A stretch of DNA of 64,000 nt from an uncultured Lachnospiraceae bacterium. GTDB lineage: Bacteria > Bacillota > Clostridia > Lachnospirales > Lachnospiraceae. A program made the translations under genes and the position numbers. Below are positions 16,425 to 26,273 of this stretch, piece by piece; the stretch's first letter is position 1, and the number at the start of each line of letters is the position of its first letter. The stretch spans positions 62,001 through 126,000 of the forward strand of contig CALWOX010000006.1 of assembly GCA_944383265.1 (NCBI GenBank), read 5' to 3'. The notes under the pieces are model-generated. The model saw only the letters and a program-made list of their open reading frames with translations, was not told where the DNA came from and ran no database searches.

Positions 16425-17381
16425 TTGGGGTCGAATAATAAAGAAAGATTTGATGTGGTTTCCGTAGGAGAAATATTGATAGATTTTCTCCCGGGGGAGG
16501 AAGAGGGAAGCTATATAAGAAATCCTGGAGGAGCTCCTGCGAACTTCTCAATTGCTGCTGCGAGAAACGGCCTGAAGTCGGGAATTTTCTGCAAGGCGGG
16601 AGATGATGATTTCGGACACTTCCTCATGAAAACATTAAAGGAAAACGAAGTGGAGCATCTTTGTGAGGAACTGTGCAAGGATGCGATAACTACTATGGCG
16701 TTCGTCTCTCTTACGGATAAGGGAGAGAGAAGCTTTACCTTTGCGAGAAAGCCGGGAGCGGACAGCTTGCTTGCATTAACAGACATAAATGATGACATAA
16801 TAAGAAATTCCCGCCTTGTTCATGCCGGCTCCTGTTCGCTTTCAAAAGATCCTGCGGCTTCAGCAACGGTCTATGCCCTTAAAAGAGGCCATGAGGAAGG
16901 AAAGCTCGTGAGCTTTGACATAAACTACAGGGATACCATGTGGGAAAATGATAAGGCTGCCGCCACAAGGAAGGTAAACGAGATATTGGACTATGTGGAC
17001 CTTTTAAAGGTATCGGAGGAAGAGATAGACATGCTCGGCGGCGAGCAGGCTGTAGCAGAGCTGATGGCTGAGAAAAATATCAGCTGCGTGGTTGAGACCC
17101 TCGGTGGTGAAGGTGCGAAATGCTTTTATGACGGTGAAGAGATATTTGTAGAAGGTATCAAGGTTGACAGGGTAGCCGACACCACAGGAGCCGGAGATGC
17201 GTTTTGGGGAGGCTTTATCTCATGCCTGCTTCTTGACAATGCGGATAAACATGGACTTGACAGGGAAAAGGTGATAAAGGCTGCGAGATACGGCAATGTG
17301 AGCGGAGCGCTGTGTGTTCAAAGGAAGGGAGCTATTGCGGCGCTTCCCACAAGATCGGAGATTGAGGAATTCTTTAATTAA
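16425..17381 (+). CDS. PfkB-family carbohydrate kinase, fructokinase-like
   Basis: A 318-residue ribokinase/PfkB-family kinase. N-terminal substrate-binding pattern NPGGAPANFSIAAARNG and the C-terminal catalytic signature DTTGAGDAFWGGF are intact and closest to bacterial fructokinases. The start is a TTG at 16425 with a G-rich stretch upstream. In this operon it could phosphorylate fructose, or a ketose released with allose, feeding fructose 6-phosphate. It is the last gene before a strong terminator, so it belongs to the sugar operon. Substrate inferred. Confidence 0.85.
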   Translation: MGSNNKERFDVVSVGEILIDFLPGEEEGSYIRNPGGAPANFSIAAARNGLKSGIFCKAGDDDFGHFLMKTLKENEVEHLCEELCKDAITTMAFVSLTDKGERSFTFARKPGADSLLALTDINDDIIRNSRLVHAGSCSLSKDPAASATVYALKRGHEEGKLVSFDINYRDTMWENDKAAATRKVNEILDYVDLLKVSEEEIDMLGGEQAVAELMAEKNISCVVETLGGEGAKCFYDGEEIFVEGIKVDRVADTTGAGDAFWGGFISCLLLDNADKHGLDREKVIKAARYGNVSGALCVQRKGAIAALPTRSEIEEFFN

Positions 17382-17436
17382 ATCTTATATTTTTTCAAAC
17401 AGCTTGTATTCCATCTTGGGAATTGATAAACTGTAA

Positions 17437-17488
17437 AAAGGCTCTCAGGCTTATTTTAATGCTATTTACATACAGCCTGAGGGCCTTT
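17437..17488 (+). terminator. Terminator of the allose operon
   Basis: AAAGGCTCTCAGGCT pairs with AGCCTGAGGGCCTTT (one mismatch) around a 20-base loop, then an A/T-rich tail. Confidence 0.85.
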
Positions 17489-17523
17489 AAAAATTATTGG
17501 TGAAAGAATTTCAGGAGGACAAA

Positions 17524-18165
17524 ATGACAGCTTACGAGAGGACAGACGAGCTTATCAAAAGATACCCTGTGCTTTTAACTGTGAGGGATGATATAAATGC
17601 CTTTTACAAGACCCTGAAGGAATGCTATGACAATGGAGGAAAGCTCCTCATAGCGGGGAATGGAGGCTCCTGCGCCGATGCGGAGCATATAGTCGGGGAA
17701 CTGATGAAGGGCTTTTGCAAGAGGAGAGCTGTTTCCGATGAGTTCAGGGAAAAGCTCATTGAAGCAGACAGCGAAAACGGAGAGGAGATAGCGGGAAAGC
17801 TTCAGGGAGGACTCCCCGCCATGGCTCTGAGCAATCATCAGGCTCTTAATACTGCCTTTGCAAATGACGTGGATGCTGATTTTTATTATGCACAGCAGGT
17901 CTACGGCTACGGAAAGAAGGGAGATGTGCTCCTTGGAATATCGACCTCCGGAAATGCAAAAAATATAATGTATGCGGCAGCGGTCGCAAAGGCAAAGGGA
18001 ATGAAGGTCCTTGGACTTACAGGAAAGACGGGAGGACGTCTTGCGAAGGCTGCTGATGTGAGCATTATCGTTCCTGAGGAGGAGACTTACAAGATCCAGG
18101 AGCTGCACCTTCCTATCTATCATGCTATATGTCTCATGCTTGAGGATACCTATTTTGAGGAATAA
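17524..18165 (+). CDS. SIS-domain phosphosugar isomerase, GmhA-like
   Basis: A 213-residue protein with an SIS fold; the start ATG 17524 is set by AGGAGG at 17513-17518. Motifs LIAGNGGSCADAEHIVGEL and GISTSGNAKN match phosphoheptose isomerase GmhA, which converts sedoheptulose 7-phosphate to heptose 7-phosphate. A roughly 40-residue charged stretch (ISDEFREKLIEADSENGEE-like region) separates the first SIS half from ALSNHQALNTAFAND. It sits with glycosyltransferases, which fits surface glycan precursor synthesis. The heptose-kinase-like gene at 6588 could act next, but that pathway is an inference. Confidence 0.8.
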   Translation: MTAYERTDELIKRYPVLLTVRDDINAFYKTLKECYDNGGKLLIAGNGGSCADAEHIVGELMKGFCKRRAVSDEFREKLIEADSENGEEIAGKLQGGLPAMALSNHQALNTAFANDVDADFYYAQQVYGYGKKGDVLLGISTSGNAKNIMYAAAVAKAKGMKVLGLTGKTGGRLAKAADVSIIVPEEETYKIQELHLPIYHAICLMLEDTYFEE

Positions 18166-18170
18166 AGGCC

Positions 18171-18977
18171 ATGTCTTTTAAGAAACCTGTTCATGTATTT
18201 GCCATATGTGCTTACAAGGAATCGCCTTATCTTGAGGAGTGTATAGCCTCACTCCTTGGACAAAGCGAAAGGAGCGGGATCATTATATGTACATCCACTC
18301 CGTGTCAATATATTGAAGATATGGCAAAAAAATACGGTATTCCCTATTATGTGAGAGATGGGAAAAGCGGACTTGGTGAAGACTGGAATTTTTCTGTTGA
18401 GACAGCTGTAAAAAAAATGGGCGCTGAGCTTGTGACGGTAGCGCATCAGGATGATGTCTACAAAAGAGACTATGTAAAGGCCCTAATGAATGCTTACAGC
18501 TTTTTTCCTGATATGTCGGTCTTCTGTTCGGCCTGCGAAAATATCGACGGAGAGGGTAAGTCTATATCAGGAAAGGCGGAGCGTGTTAAGCGGCTCCTCA
18601 GATCACCTTTAAGACTCAGACATTTTTCGGATACAAAGCTTATAAAACGAGCGGTGCTGAGCTTGGGAAATTCCATAGTATGTCCTTCTTGCACCTACAA
18701 TATTTCTGTAACGGGAATGCCGCTTTTTAAAGAGAACTATCGTTTTGTTACGGACTGGGACGCACTTTTAAGGCTTGCAGGAGCTCCCGGAAGATTTATA
18801 TGCATAGAGCGGCCGATGATTGCATACAGGATACATTCAGGAGCCGCCACAAAACAAAACATACTGAACCACAACAGAGAACGGGAGGAGGAGGAGATGT
18901 TCCTCAGACTTTGGCCTCGGGCTGTTGTGGGAATTTTAATGCACTTTTATAAGAAATCATATAAGGCATACAATTAA
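18171..18977 (+). CDS. GT2-family glycosyltransferase
   Basis: A 268-residue cytoplasmic glycosyltransferase with the GT-A fold of family 2. The N-terminal FAICAYKESPYLEECIASLL is the nucleotide-sugar binding start, and AHQDDVY carries the DxD-like acidic motif. A later segment (TDWDALLRL...AYRIHSGAAT) resembles the acceptor side of the family. It begins 5 bases after the GmhA-like gene, so both are probably cotranscribed. Donor and acceptor are unknown. Confidence 0.82.
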   Translation: MSFKKPVHVFAICAYKESPYLEECIASLLGQSERSGIIICTSTPCQYIEDMAKKYGIPYYVRDGKSGLGEDWNFSVETAVKKMGAELVTVAHQDDVYKRDYVKALMNAYSFFPDMSVFCSACENIDGEGKSISGKAERVKRLLRSPLRLRHFSDTKLIKRAVLSLGNSIVCPSCTYNISVTGMPLFKENYRFVTDWDALLRLAGAPGRFICIERPMIAYRIHSGAATKQNILNHNREREEEEMFLRLWPRAVVGILMHFYKKSYKAYN

Positions 18978-19002
18978 TACACAGGATTAACAGATATATA
19001 AT
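18974..19002 (+). promoter_or_regulatory. Possible promoter of the GT-C/VWA/MoxR run
   Basis: TTAATA at 18974-18979, 17 bp, TATAAT at 18997-19002. The -35 is weak and overlaps the end of the upstream gene. Confidence 0.4.
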
Positions 19003-19039
19003 ACATAGAACATAAGAACATATACAATTATATACACAT

Positions 19040-21454
19040 ATGCAGGAAATAGCGGAACTTATAACAAATGAAGCCAATGTATCGATGCAGATAGAGATAG
19101 CTCTGATGCTGCTCTTATTTTTGCTGCCTCTTTTCAGACTGAAAAAATACGGCAGCTTCGCGGCATGGTGGGGACTCCTGTTTACAGTATTTCTGTACCT
19201 TCACAGGACAATACTGCCATTTATAGTATCGGGAATATACATTTTCGGTATATTTTTTCTGCTTTATCCTACTGTTTCCTCACTTGTTTCCGGAAAGCGT
19301 TGCAGGACTGAGAAAAAGATTTTTTCGGGAACGTCGATTATAGGGGGCTACGGATTTTGGATTATCTTTTGCGCTGCTCTGAGTCTTTTGGGACTTGCGG
19401 GAAACGGATATATATATGCCGTAGCGACAGCTCTTATATACGTGCTTTTTGTTTTTCGCATGAAAAACTGCGGAGGCTCCAAACACATAAAGGAATTCAT
19501 GTCAAAAAAAGCGGACAAAAAGCTTCTTTTCATAATAGGGATAATACTTATTGCGCTTTTGATACAGCTGAACAGGATAAATATAGCGATAGACTATGAC
19601 TCGCTTCACTATGGCTTAAGGAGTGAGTACATTCTGGCGGACGGAAGGTGGGGGATATTTGAGGATCACGGACTTGTAAATACTGTATACACATATCCGA
19701 AGGGCTTTGAGATCCTGACCCTTGGCCTCTCTTTTCTTCCAAGCTACAGCTTTACCCTGTGTGCAAATATATTTATACTTGCCGTCATACTTTTTGCTGC
19801 GGGCAGATGTGTATACCTTGTCATAAGAGACCGACATACGGCTTTCTTTGCGGCTATGGTGCTGTCACTTATACCGGGAATCACAAATATGGCACTTACA
19901 GCAAAGTCTGATCTTTTGACTCTCCTTTTTCAGATACTTGCAGTATGCTTTATCATGAAATGGATAACCGGCGGCGGAGAAAGGGCGGAAGACGGAGATG
20001 GCAGGGAGACAGCCGCCGCTTTGCTGAACGCGGTATCAGCGCTTATACTCAGCTTTACGGGAAAGCCCACAGCCGCTGTGTTTTCCACAGGACTTTTCAT
20101 TGCGTCTGCAATTTTCCTCGTGAGAAAAAGAAAAGAGCTTTTTTCGGACTTGAATATGAAGATAAAGGTACCTGATGCCGCAGGCACAGCCGGTGCAGTC
20201 AGTATGCGAGACAGCATAGGAGCCCTTGCCATAAGCCTTGTCACTTTTTTTATCATATGTGCCAGGACCTTCATTTTGACAGGACTTCCCATAACCTCGG
20301 TTTTTTCAGGAATATTTACGAGGCTTGGGTTTGAACTTAAATATCCCTTCGGGCTTCAGGAGATACCCTCCGAGGGCATATCTTTAGGCTTTTTTGAAGG
20401 ACTTAAAAATACGCTTATAAGGATAGTAAAATTCCTTGTATTTCCTGAGGGCGAGGATATGTCCCATGTCATCATGGCATGGGGAGGCCTTTTCTTCGCA
20501 GCATTACTTTTTGTGTTTATATTTGAGAGAAGGGCATCCGAAAAGTATATAAGCAAAAGCCATGGAGCAGAGGCGAGAGCGGGCTTTGAATATATGAGCC
20601 TTATCTCCTTTACGATGATCGCACTTGCCGTGGTAAGTCTCCATCTTCTGTGGCAGGTGGACGGCAATTATTTCATGCTTATGTACTGCCTTGTGAGCAT
20701 GGCCGCTGTGCTGTGTATTTACAGCGTTGACAGAATAGTATCAGGCTCCGGCGGGACAGCATGGTTTCACGAAAAGCTGAGGAATGCCGCGGTCATGTTT
20801 TTTACCGCAGCTATGATCTTTATAACAGCCCATACAGGCTGGGCGGGAGCCGTCGGATTTACACCTGTAAGGCTTATAAATCCCGGATTTTTCGATCATG
20901 AGGAGATAATCGAGGGCCTGAGAGAAGACTCGGGAAGCGATGAAATATGGAGAGAGTTGAATGAGGCCTGCGAGTCCGGGGAAAAGAGGATCATAGCCTT
21001 TGAGAAGGATCCGTTTTGCTACAGCTTTCTCTCGGCCGTAGAGAGCTATACAGATATAGAGGGAAGCGGCGGGAATGTTTACCTTGTAAAGAAGCTTAAC
21101 ATATTTAAGGAATATCTCACATCTTCGGATATAGACTTTATTTATGTAGATACTTCTTATCTTCTGGAGGACGGAAGAGACAGGGCAAGGAGCCTTGTGC
21201 ATGACCTTATTGAGGACGGGACCCTCGTGGATCTTAAGTTTAACGAGAGTCTTGAGGGTGAAAGCATCGAGGAAAAAGAAAGCTTTATAAGGGAGCGCGG
21301 GCTCACGAAGTTTTACGGAAGGATAGATAAGGAAAGGGCCGGAGAAAAATGGGAGATACCGCTCTCGGATGAGAAGAAGGCTGCGGCCGAAGCTGAGACA
21401 GGGCTTTATGAGGCTGCGACAGACGCAGCTAAAGGTGCTGCAGGTTCGGTTTAG
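19040..21454 (+). CDS. Large polytopic membrane protein, GT-C glycosyltransferase-like
   Basis: An 804-residue protein with about twelve hydrophobic segments between residues 17 and 610 and a soluble C-terminal part of roughly 190 residues. The first large loop contains an Asp-Tyr-Asp motif (AIDYDSLHYGLRSEY), and a YPKGFEIL segment follows, as expected of GT-C enzymes that use polyprenyl-phosphate sugars. I do not recognise a named family, so the transferase role is inference. The start lacks a clear ribosome site; Met16 is an alternative. The C-terminal tail is Glu/Ala-rich. Confidence 0.65.
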   Translation: MQEIAELITNEANVSMQIEIALMLLLFLLPLFRLKKYGSFAAWWGLLFTVFLYLHRTILPFIVSGIYIFGIFFLLYPTVSSLVSGKRCRTEKKIFSGTSIIGGYGFWIIFCAALSLLGLAGNGYIYAVATALIYVLFVFRMKNCGGSKHIKEFMSKKADKKLLFIIGIILIALLIQLNRINIAIDYDSLHYGLRSEYILADGRWGIFEDHGLVNTVYTYPKGFEILTLGLSFLPSYSFTLCANIFILAVILFAAGRCVYLVIRDRHTAFFAAMVLSLIPGITNMALTAKSDLLTLLFQILAVCFIMKWITGGGERAEDGDGRETAAALLNAVSALILSFTGKPTAAVFSTGLFIASAIFLVRKRKELFSDLNMKIKVPDAAGTAGAVSMRDSIGALAISLVTFFIICARTFILTGLPITSVFSGIFTRLGFELKYPFGLQEIPSEGISLGFFEGLKNTLIRIVKFLVFPEGEDMSHVIMAWGGLFFAALLFVFIFERRASEKYISKSHGAEARAGFEYMSLISFTMIALAVVSLHLLWQVDGNYFMLMYCLVSMAAVLCIYSVDRIVSGSGGTAWFHEKLRNAAVMFFTAAMIFITAHTGWAGAVGFTPVRLINPGFFDHEEIIEGLREDSGSDEIWRELNEACESGEKRIIAFEKDPFCYSFLSAVESYTDIEGSGGNVYLVKKLNIFKEYLTSSDIDFIYVDTSYLLEDGRDRARSLVHDLIEDGTLVDLKFNESLEGESIEEKESFIRERGLTKFYGRIDKERAGEKWEIPLSDEKKAAAEAETGLYEAATDAAKGAAGSV

Positions 21455-21531
21455 TATTACATAGATTCTTTTGAGAATTACAGCCGGCCCGGTGGTCTGA
21501 GAAATTTCAAAAACATATTAAAGGATATCAT

Positions 21532-23193
21532 ATGAATATTTTCGGTGATAAAAAAATTTCCTTTGAAAAAAGAATAAACAGTCTTTATGAGGATATCCGC
21601 GACTGCGACAAAAGAAAGCTCCTTTTGGATATCATTCTTATAACCGGTCTTTTTATCTTCGGATTTTATGTAAATCGCGGGATAGAAATTAAAGGTCTTT
21701 ATATGGATGACCTTTACATGTGGTCCTGCTATGGGGAGCAGAGCTTTTTCGAGTATGTATTTCCCATAGGGACCTCGACAAGATTCAGGCCTGTATACTG
21801 GCTTTTGGCGTACCTTGAGATGGGAATCATAGGGACACATATAGACCTCTTCGTTCCGATAAACATAATTGCAAACACCTTAGTCGCAGTACTTATATAT
21901 TTTTTTGCAAAGAGGCTTTCGGGGCTGCGTTTTTTCGGGTTTGCCGCAGGTATAATGTACCTTTCATCAAGATTTTCATACTATCAGATAGGCCAGGCCC
22001 TTGGGCTTATGGAGACTGAAGCGACATTCATGGCGCTTCTTATACTGTTCCTCTTATATTTATATACTGAAGGAAAAAAAGAGAGCTCGAGGCGCTGCTA
22101 CAACAGGGCTCTTTTCGTATATTTCCTCTTGGCATTTGTACATGAGAGGTATATCTCGCTCATTCCGATGTTTTTCCTTGCTGCGGCATTTATGATATTT
22201 AAGCATAAGAAAGACATGCCTTTAAAGGAAAGGCTCAGGCTGCTTTTGAAGCCCGTAATAGTATTTATTATTATATTTATTATAAGGACGTTTGCCATAG
22301 GAACAGCGATACCTGCGGGAACAGGAGGGACGGAGGTCACAGATACCTTCAGTCTTTCACAGGCCCTTAGCTTTGCCGTAAGCCAGGTATTTTATATATT
22401 CGGTGTAAATGCGGGACCTGAACACTTAAATGGAATAACCTGGGCGGATACGCCTGTTTGGGTCAAGGTCTCGGTAAAGATGTCCGCATTAATACTTGCG
22501 GTAATAGTTTTCGAATATCTCCTTTCGCTTTTTATAAGGCTTAGGGGAGATGAAAATGACAGAAAAAAGCTTTTTGAGTACCTTAAGACAGCCTCTCTTT
22601 TTCTCCTTTTTATCGCTATGTGCATAGGCTGCTCCTCCGTGACCATAAGAGTGGAGATGAGATGGATATATGTGTCCTATGCTGCGGCTCTCCTTTTTTG
22701 CGGACATATGGTGGGAGCCGTCATTGAGACTTATGCCTCGGAAAAGGCAGCCCTTTGTAAGAGGCCGCTGCGTCACGAGCTTTTTATAGTAAAGCTTCTT
22801 TTGTGCCTTTTCTTCGGGGCATACTGCGTTATAATGCTTAATGCGGACAGCTTTTACAGGAGCTGCTTTCCGAAGCTCTACTTCTGGCCGAACCAGCTGA
22901 GGATGAACTCCCTTACAGAGGAGACCTACGAAAAATATGGAGACAGCATATTCGGAAGAGACATATATATACTTGAAAACAGCTACGAGATGAGCGATTT
23001 TTACGGTGATACCTTCTTTAAGACCTTTGATCCCAAGAGAAAGGCCGAGGGCACAGAGGTACATTTTGTTGACAGCATATCCGACATACCCTCATCAAAG
23101 ATAGAGACAGGAAATATACTTGTAATTGAGGAGGTGCCGGAGGAAAATGCCTACAGAGATATTACGGATGAGGTGATAAATGGAGAGTCCTGA
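21532..23193 (+). CDS. Polytopic membrane protein, second GT-C-like protein
   Basis: A 553-residue protein with about ten membrane segments and a C-terminal extracellular region of roughly 110 residues. An acidic pair occurs in the first loop (GLYMDDLYMWSCYG), followed by TRFRPVYWLL and FVHERYIS, a layout seen in GT-C and PMT-like transferases. Function is otherwise unknown. Its last 14 bases overlap the VWA gene, so the membrane proteins and the VWA/MoxR pair form one transcription unit. Confidence 0.6.
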   Translation: MNIFGDKKISFEKRINSLYEDIRDCDKRKLLLDIILITGLFIFGFYVNRGIEIKGLYMDDLYMWSCYGEQSFFEYVFPIGTSTRFRPVYWLLAYLEMGIIGTHIDLFVPINIIANTLVAVLIYFFAKRLSGLRFFGFAAGIMYLSSRFSYYQIGQALGLMETEATFMALLILFLLYLYTEGKKESSRRCYNRALFVYFLLAFVHERYISLIPMFFLAAAFMIFKHKKDMPLKERLRLLLKPVIVFIIIFIIRTFAIGTAIPAGTGGTEVTDTFSLSQALSFAVSQVFYIFGVNAGPEHLNGITWADTPVWVKVSVKMSALILAVIVFEYLLSLFIRLRGDENDRKKLFEYLKTASLFLLFIAMCIGCSSVTIRVEMRWIYVSYAAALLFCGHMVGAVIETYASEKAALCKRPLRHELFIVKLLLCLFFGAYCVIMLNADSFYRSCFPKLYFWPNQLRMNSLTEETYEKYGDSIFGRDIYILENSYEMSDFYGDTFFKTFDPKRKAEGTEVHFVDSISDIPSSKIETGNILVIEEVPEENAYRDITDEVINGES

Positions 23194-24604
23194 CAGAAGA
23201 AAACAGAGGCAGGAGGATAAGGCCGTAGGGCTTTGCACGGATATACTGTATCTTGCGAGGAATGAGCTTTACATAAACATGCATTATCTGGATATTGCGT
23301 TAAGCTCTTTTAAATTTGTATGTGATTCCTCCATAATCACAAAGGGGAATTTGAGAGGGATAGCTACAGACGGGAGCTATATCATATATGAGCCTGACTA
23401 TCTTATGAAGAGCTACAGCTCGGGAAGAGTGCTTGTAAACAGAGCCTATCTCCACATGCTCCTTCACTGCCTTTTTCTTCATCTTTATAACAGAAGGGAA
23501 AGGATAGAGCTTTTGTGGGACTTAAGCTGCGACATAGCTGTAGAATATATCTGCGACAGCATGGAGCTAAGGAGCTTAAGGATACCTCCGGATGCGGTGA
23601 GAAGAGAGTTTTACATGAGGCTTAAGAGCTCGGGGATCCGTGCGATGAACGCAGAGAGCATATATGAGGCCTTCTGCAGCATGCAGCTTTCGGAAAACAC
23701 CATAAGGGCGCTTTTTAAATCCTTTACAGTCGATAATCACTGCTTTTGGTATGATGAAAACAGAGATGAGAAGACTGCTGAAAGAAATAAAAATGAATGG
23801 AAGGAAAAGAGCGAAAAGACCATGACTGCCCTTGAGACAGGGGACAAAGCCTCGGAGGAGGAGACGGATGCCCTATCCGAACAGCTTCGCATAGAAAACA
23901 GGGAGAGATACGATTACAGGAGCTTTTTAAGAAAATTTTCTGTGCTCAAGGAAGAAATAAGGGCGGACGATGACAGTTTTGATTATATCTTTTACACTTA
24001 CGGTCTCAGCCTTTACAAAAACATGCCTCTCATAGAGCCGCAGGAGACAAAGGAGAGCTTTGCGGTTGAGGAGTTTGTCATAGCTGTGGATACCTCTTAT
24101 TCCACCTCGGGGGAGCTTGTGAAAAAGTTCCTTGAGGAGACCTATGATGTCCTCAGCGAAAAGGAAAGCTGGTTTCTGAAGATCAATGTAAGGATAATAC
24201 AGTGTGATGACAGGATACTCTCCGATGTGAAGATAGAAAGCCGTGAGGACATGGAAAAATACATGGAGGATCTCGAGCTTTTGGGACAGGGAGGCACAGA
24301 CTTTCGCCCGGTGTTTTCCTATGTTGAAGGACTTATAAACAAGGGAGAGTTCAAAAAGCTCAAGGGCCTTATATATTTTACCGACGGCAAGGGAATATTT
24401 CCCTTGAAAAAGCCCGCATATGACACAGCCTTTGTTTTTATGCGGGATAATTATGAGGACGCTGATGTTCCGGGCTGGGCCATGAAGCTGATACTTGAGC
24501 CTGACGATTTTATGAAAAAGGATATAAAGCCCGGAGTGGAGCTTAAAAATGCCATAGGCGAAGCGTTTTCACAGCTGAGAGATGAAGCGAAAGATAATAC
24601 ATAA
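23180..24604 (+). CDS. VWA-like protein with metallopeptidase-like N-terminus (DUF2201 type)
   Basis: A 474-residue cytoplasmic protein. The N-terminal half resembles the putative metallopeptidase domain of DUF2201 proteins, with HMLLHCLFLHLYNR and LWDLSCDIAVEYICD, but the H-E-x-x-H glutamate is missing. The C-terminal half (about 295-474) is a von Willebrand A-like domain with the metal-site motif DTSYS, a GGTDFRP threonine and YFTDGKG. Such proteins usually pair with MoxR-type AAA ATPases, as here, and are thought to help remodel or insert metals into protein complexes. Targets are unknown. Confidence 0.75.
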   Translation: MESPDRRKQRQEDKAVGLCTDILYLARNELYINMHYLDIALSSFKFVCDSSIITKGNLRGIATDGSYIIYEPDYLMKSYSSGRVLVNRAYLHMLLHCLFLHLYNRRERIELLWDLSCDIAVEYICDSMELRSLRIPPDAVRREFYMRLKSSGIRAMNAESIYEAFCSMQLSENTIRALFKSFTVDNHCFWYDENRDEKTAERNKNEWKEKSEKTMTALETGDKASEEETDALSEQLRIENRERYDYRSFLRKFSVLKEEIRADDDSFDYIFYTYGLSLYKNMPLIEPQETKESFAVEEFVIAVDTSYSTSGELVKKFLEETYDVLSEKESWFLKINVRIIQCDDRILSDVKIESREDMEKYMEDLELLGQGGTDFRPVFSYVEGLINKGEFKKLKGLIYFTDGKGIFPLKKPAYDTAFVFMRDNYEDADVPGWAMKLILEPDDFMKKDIKPGVELKNAIGEAFSQLRDEAKDNT

Positions 24605-24666
24605 GGCTGTAAATCTGATCCGAAATGTCCCAAAGTAAATTGCAGGAAATTGTCGAAGGAGCTTTT

Positions 24667-26268
24667 ATGAATATAAGGGAAGCTAAAGAAGAAATAAAAA
24701 ATACTATAAAGGCATATCTCATGAGAAATGAGGACGGAGAATATGCCATTGACTATATAAGACAGAGGCCGTTGCTTCTTATAGGGCCGCCGGGAGTGGG
24801 CAAGACTCAGATCATGGAGCAGATATCAAGGGAGTGCAGGATAGGACTTGTGGCCTATACCATAACTCATCATACAAGGCAATCAGCCATAGGACTTCCG
24901 TATATCGAAAGAAAGGAATACGGAGGAAAGGAGATGGCTGTGACCGAGTATACCATGTCGGAGATAGTCGCCTCTGTCTATGATTATATGGAAGAGACAG
25001 GAGTCAGGGAGGGAATACTGTTTATAGATGAGATAAACTGTGTCTCGGAGACCCTTGCGCCTACCATGCTTCAGTTCCTTCAGGGAAAGACCTTCGGAAA
25101 TCACAGGATTCCCGAAGGCTGGATCATAGTTGCCGCAGGCAATCCCGCGGAATACAATAAGTCCGTGAGAGAGTTTGACATAGTTACTCTTGACAGGATC
25201 AGAAAAATCGATGTGGTTCCTGACCTTGAGGCGTGGAAAAAGTATGCCTTTGAGGCGGGTATACATCCCGCGGTAGTCACCTATCTCGGCATAAAGGAAA
25301 AGAACTTCTGCAGGATAGAAACTACCGTAGACGGAAAGTTTTTTGTAACCCCAAGGGGATGGGAGGATCTCTCAAAGCTTATATATGTCTATGAGAAGCT
25401 CGGCCTTCCTGTGGGAAGGGAGACCATAGGAGAGTACCTTCAGTTTCCTGAGACGGCCAAGGATTTTGCCAATTATTATGAGCTTTATAATAAATATCAG
25501 TCCGCATACAGAGTTGACGAGATACTTTCCGGAAGGATAGACGAGAGTCTTTGCGACAGGTTTGAAAAGGCGCCCTTTGATGAGAAGTACAGTGTTACAG
25601 GGCTTATCGTAAGCAGGCTTTCCTCGGATGCCGTAAGGCTCTCGGACATGGCTGCATATATGACGAAGCTTAAGGAAAGGCTGACAATACTTAAGACCGA
25701 ACTTTATAAGAATGCAATACTTAAGACTGAGCTTTATGAAGGTGACTTGGCGAAGGCCGATGACTATGCTGAGGGCAGCGTTGACAGCAGAGTCCGCAAA
25801 GAAGGCGGAAGCAGCATTAATGACCGCATAAACAGCTATATAAAGGAGTTTTCCGATAAGCTTTCAAAAGATGCGGCCGCAAGGATAATCACCAAAAAGG
25901 AGTACAAGCTGAGAGAAAATATTGCGGACTTTCTTAGAAATACGGCCGTTATTATAGGAGAGCAGGGAATAACTGACGAGACCAAGGCCTGGGGCATAAT
26001 ATCAGGAGAGTACAACAAAGCCGCCGATGAATATGAGGACAGCTTTGATGAGCTTGGCCTTAAGCTTGAGCATGCCTTTGACTTCATGGAGGCTGTTTTC
26101 GGAGCGGGACAGGAGATGGTAATGTTTATGACGGCCCTCAATTCAAACCCCGCTATACCCGAATTCCTGAAGGATTACGACTGTGAGAGGTATTTCCAAT
26201 ACAACAAGGAATTGCTCTTTGACGACAGGGAGGACAGGATAAAAGAGAGGATATCGGAAATACTGTAA
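24667..26268 (+). CDS. MoxR-type AAA+ ATPase
   Basis: A 533-residue AAA+ protein; start ATG 24667 is chosen because GAAGGAG lies 5 bases before it. Walker A is GPPGVGKTQ, Walker B GILFIDEIN, and the sensor region WIIVAAGNPAEYN, all as in the MoxR branch. The C-terminal 250 residues are helical and not recognised. It follows the VWA gene, the classic MoxR/VWA arrangement. Cells use such pairs as chaperones for large complexes; here the neighbours are membrane glycosyltransferase-like proteins and a leucine-rich-repeat protein. The client is unknown. Confidence 0.85.
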   Translation: MNIREAKEEIKNTIKAYLMRNEDGEYAIDYIRQRPLLLIGPPGVGKTQIMEQISRECRIGLVAYTITHHTRQSAIGLPYIERKEYGGKEMAVTEYTMSEIVASVYDYMEETGVREGILFIDEINCVSETLAPTMLQFLQGKTFGNHRIPEGWIIVAAGNPAEYNKSVREFDIVTLDRIRKIDVVPDLEAWKKYAFEAGIHPAVVTYLGIKEKNFCRIETTVDGKFFVTPRGWEDLSKLIYVYEKLGLPVGRETIGEYLQFPETAKDFANYYELYNKYQSAYRVDEILSGRIDESLCDRFEKAPFDEKYSVTGLIVSRLSSDAVRLSDMAAYMTKLKERLTILKTELYKNAILKTELYEGDLAKADDYAEGSVDSRVRKEGGSSINDRINSYIKEFSDKLSKDAAARIITKKEYKLRENIADFLRNTAVIIGEQGITDETKAWGIISGEYNKAADEYEDSFDELGLKLEHAFDFMEAVFGAGQEMVMFMTALNSNPAIPEFLKDYDCERYFQYNKELLFDDREDRIKERISEIL

Positions 26269-26273
26269 AGATG

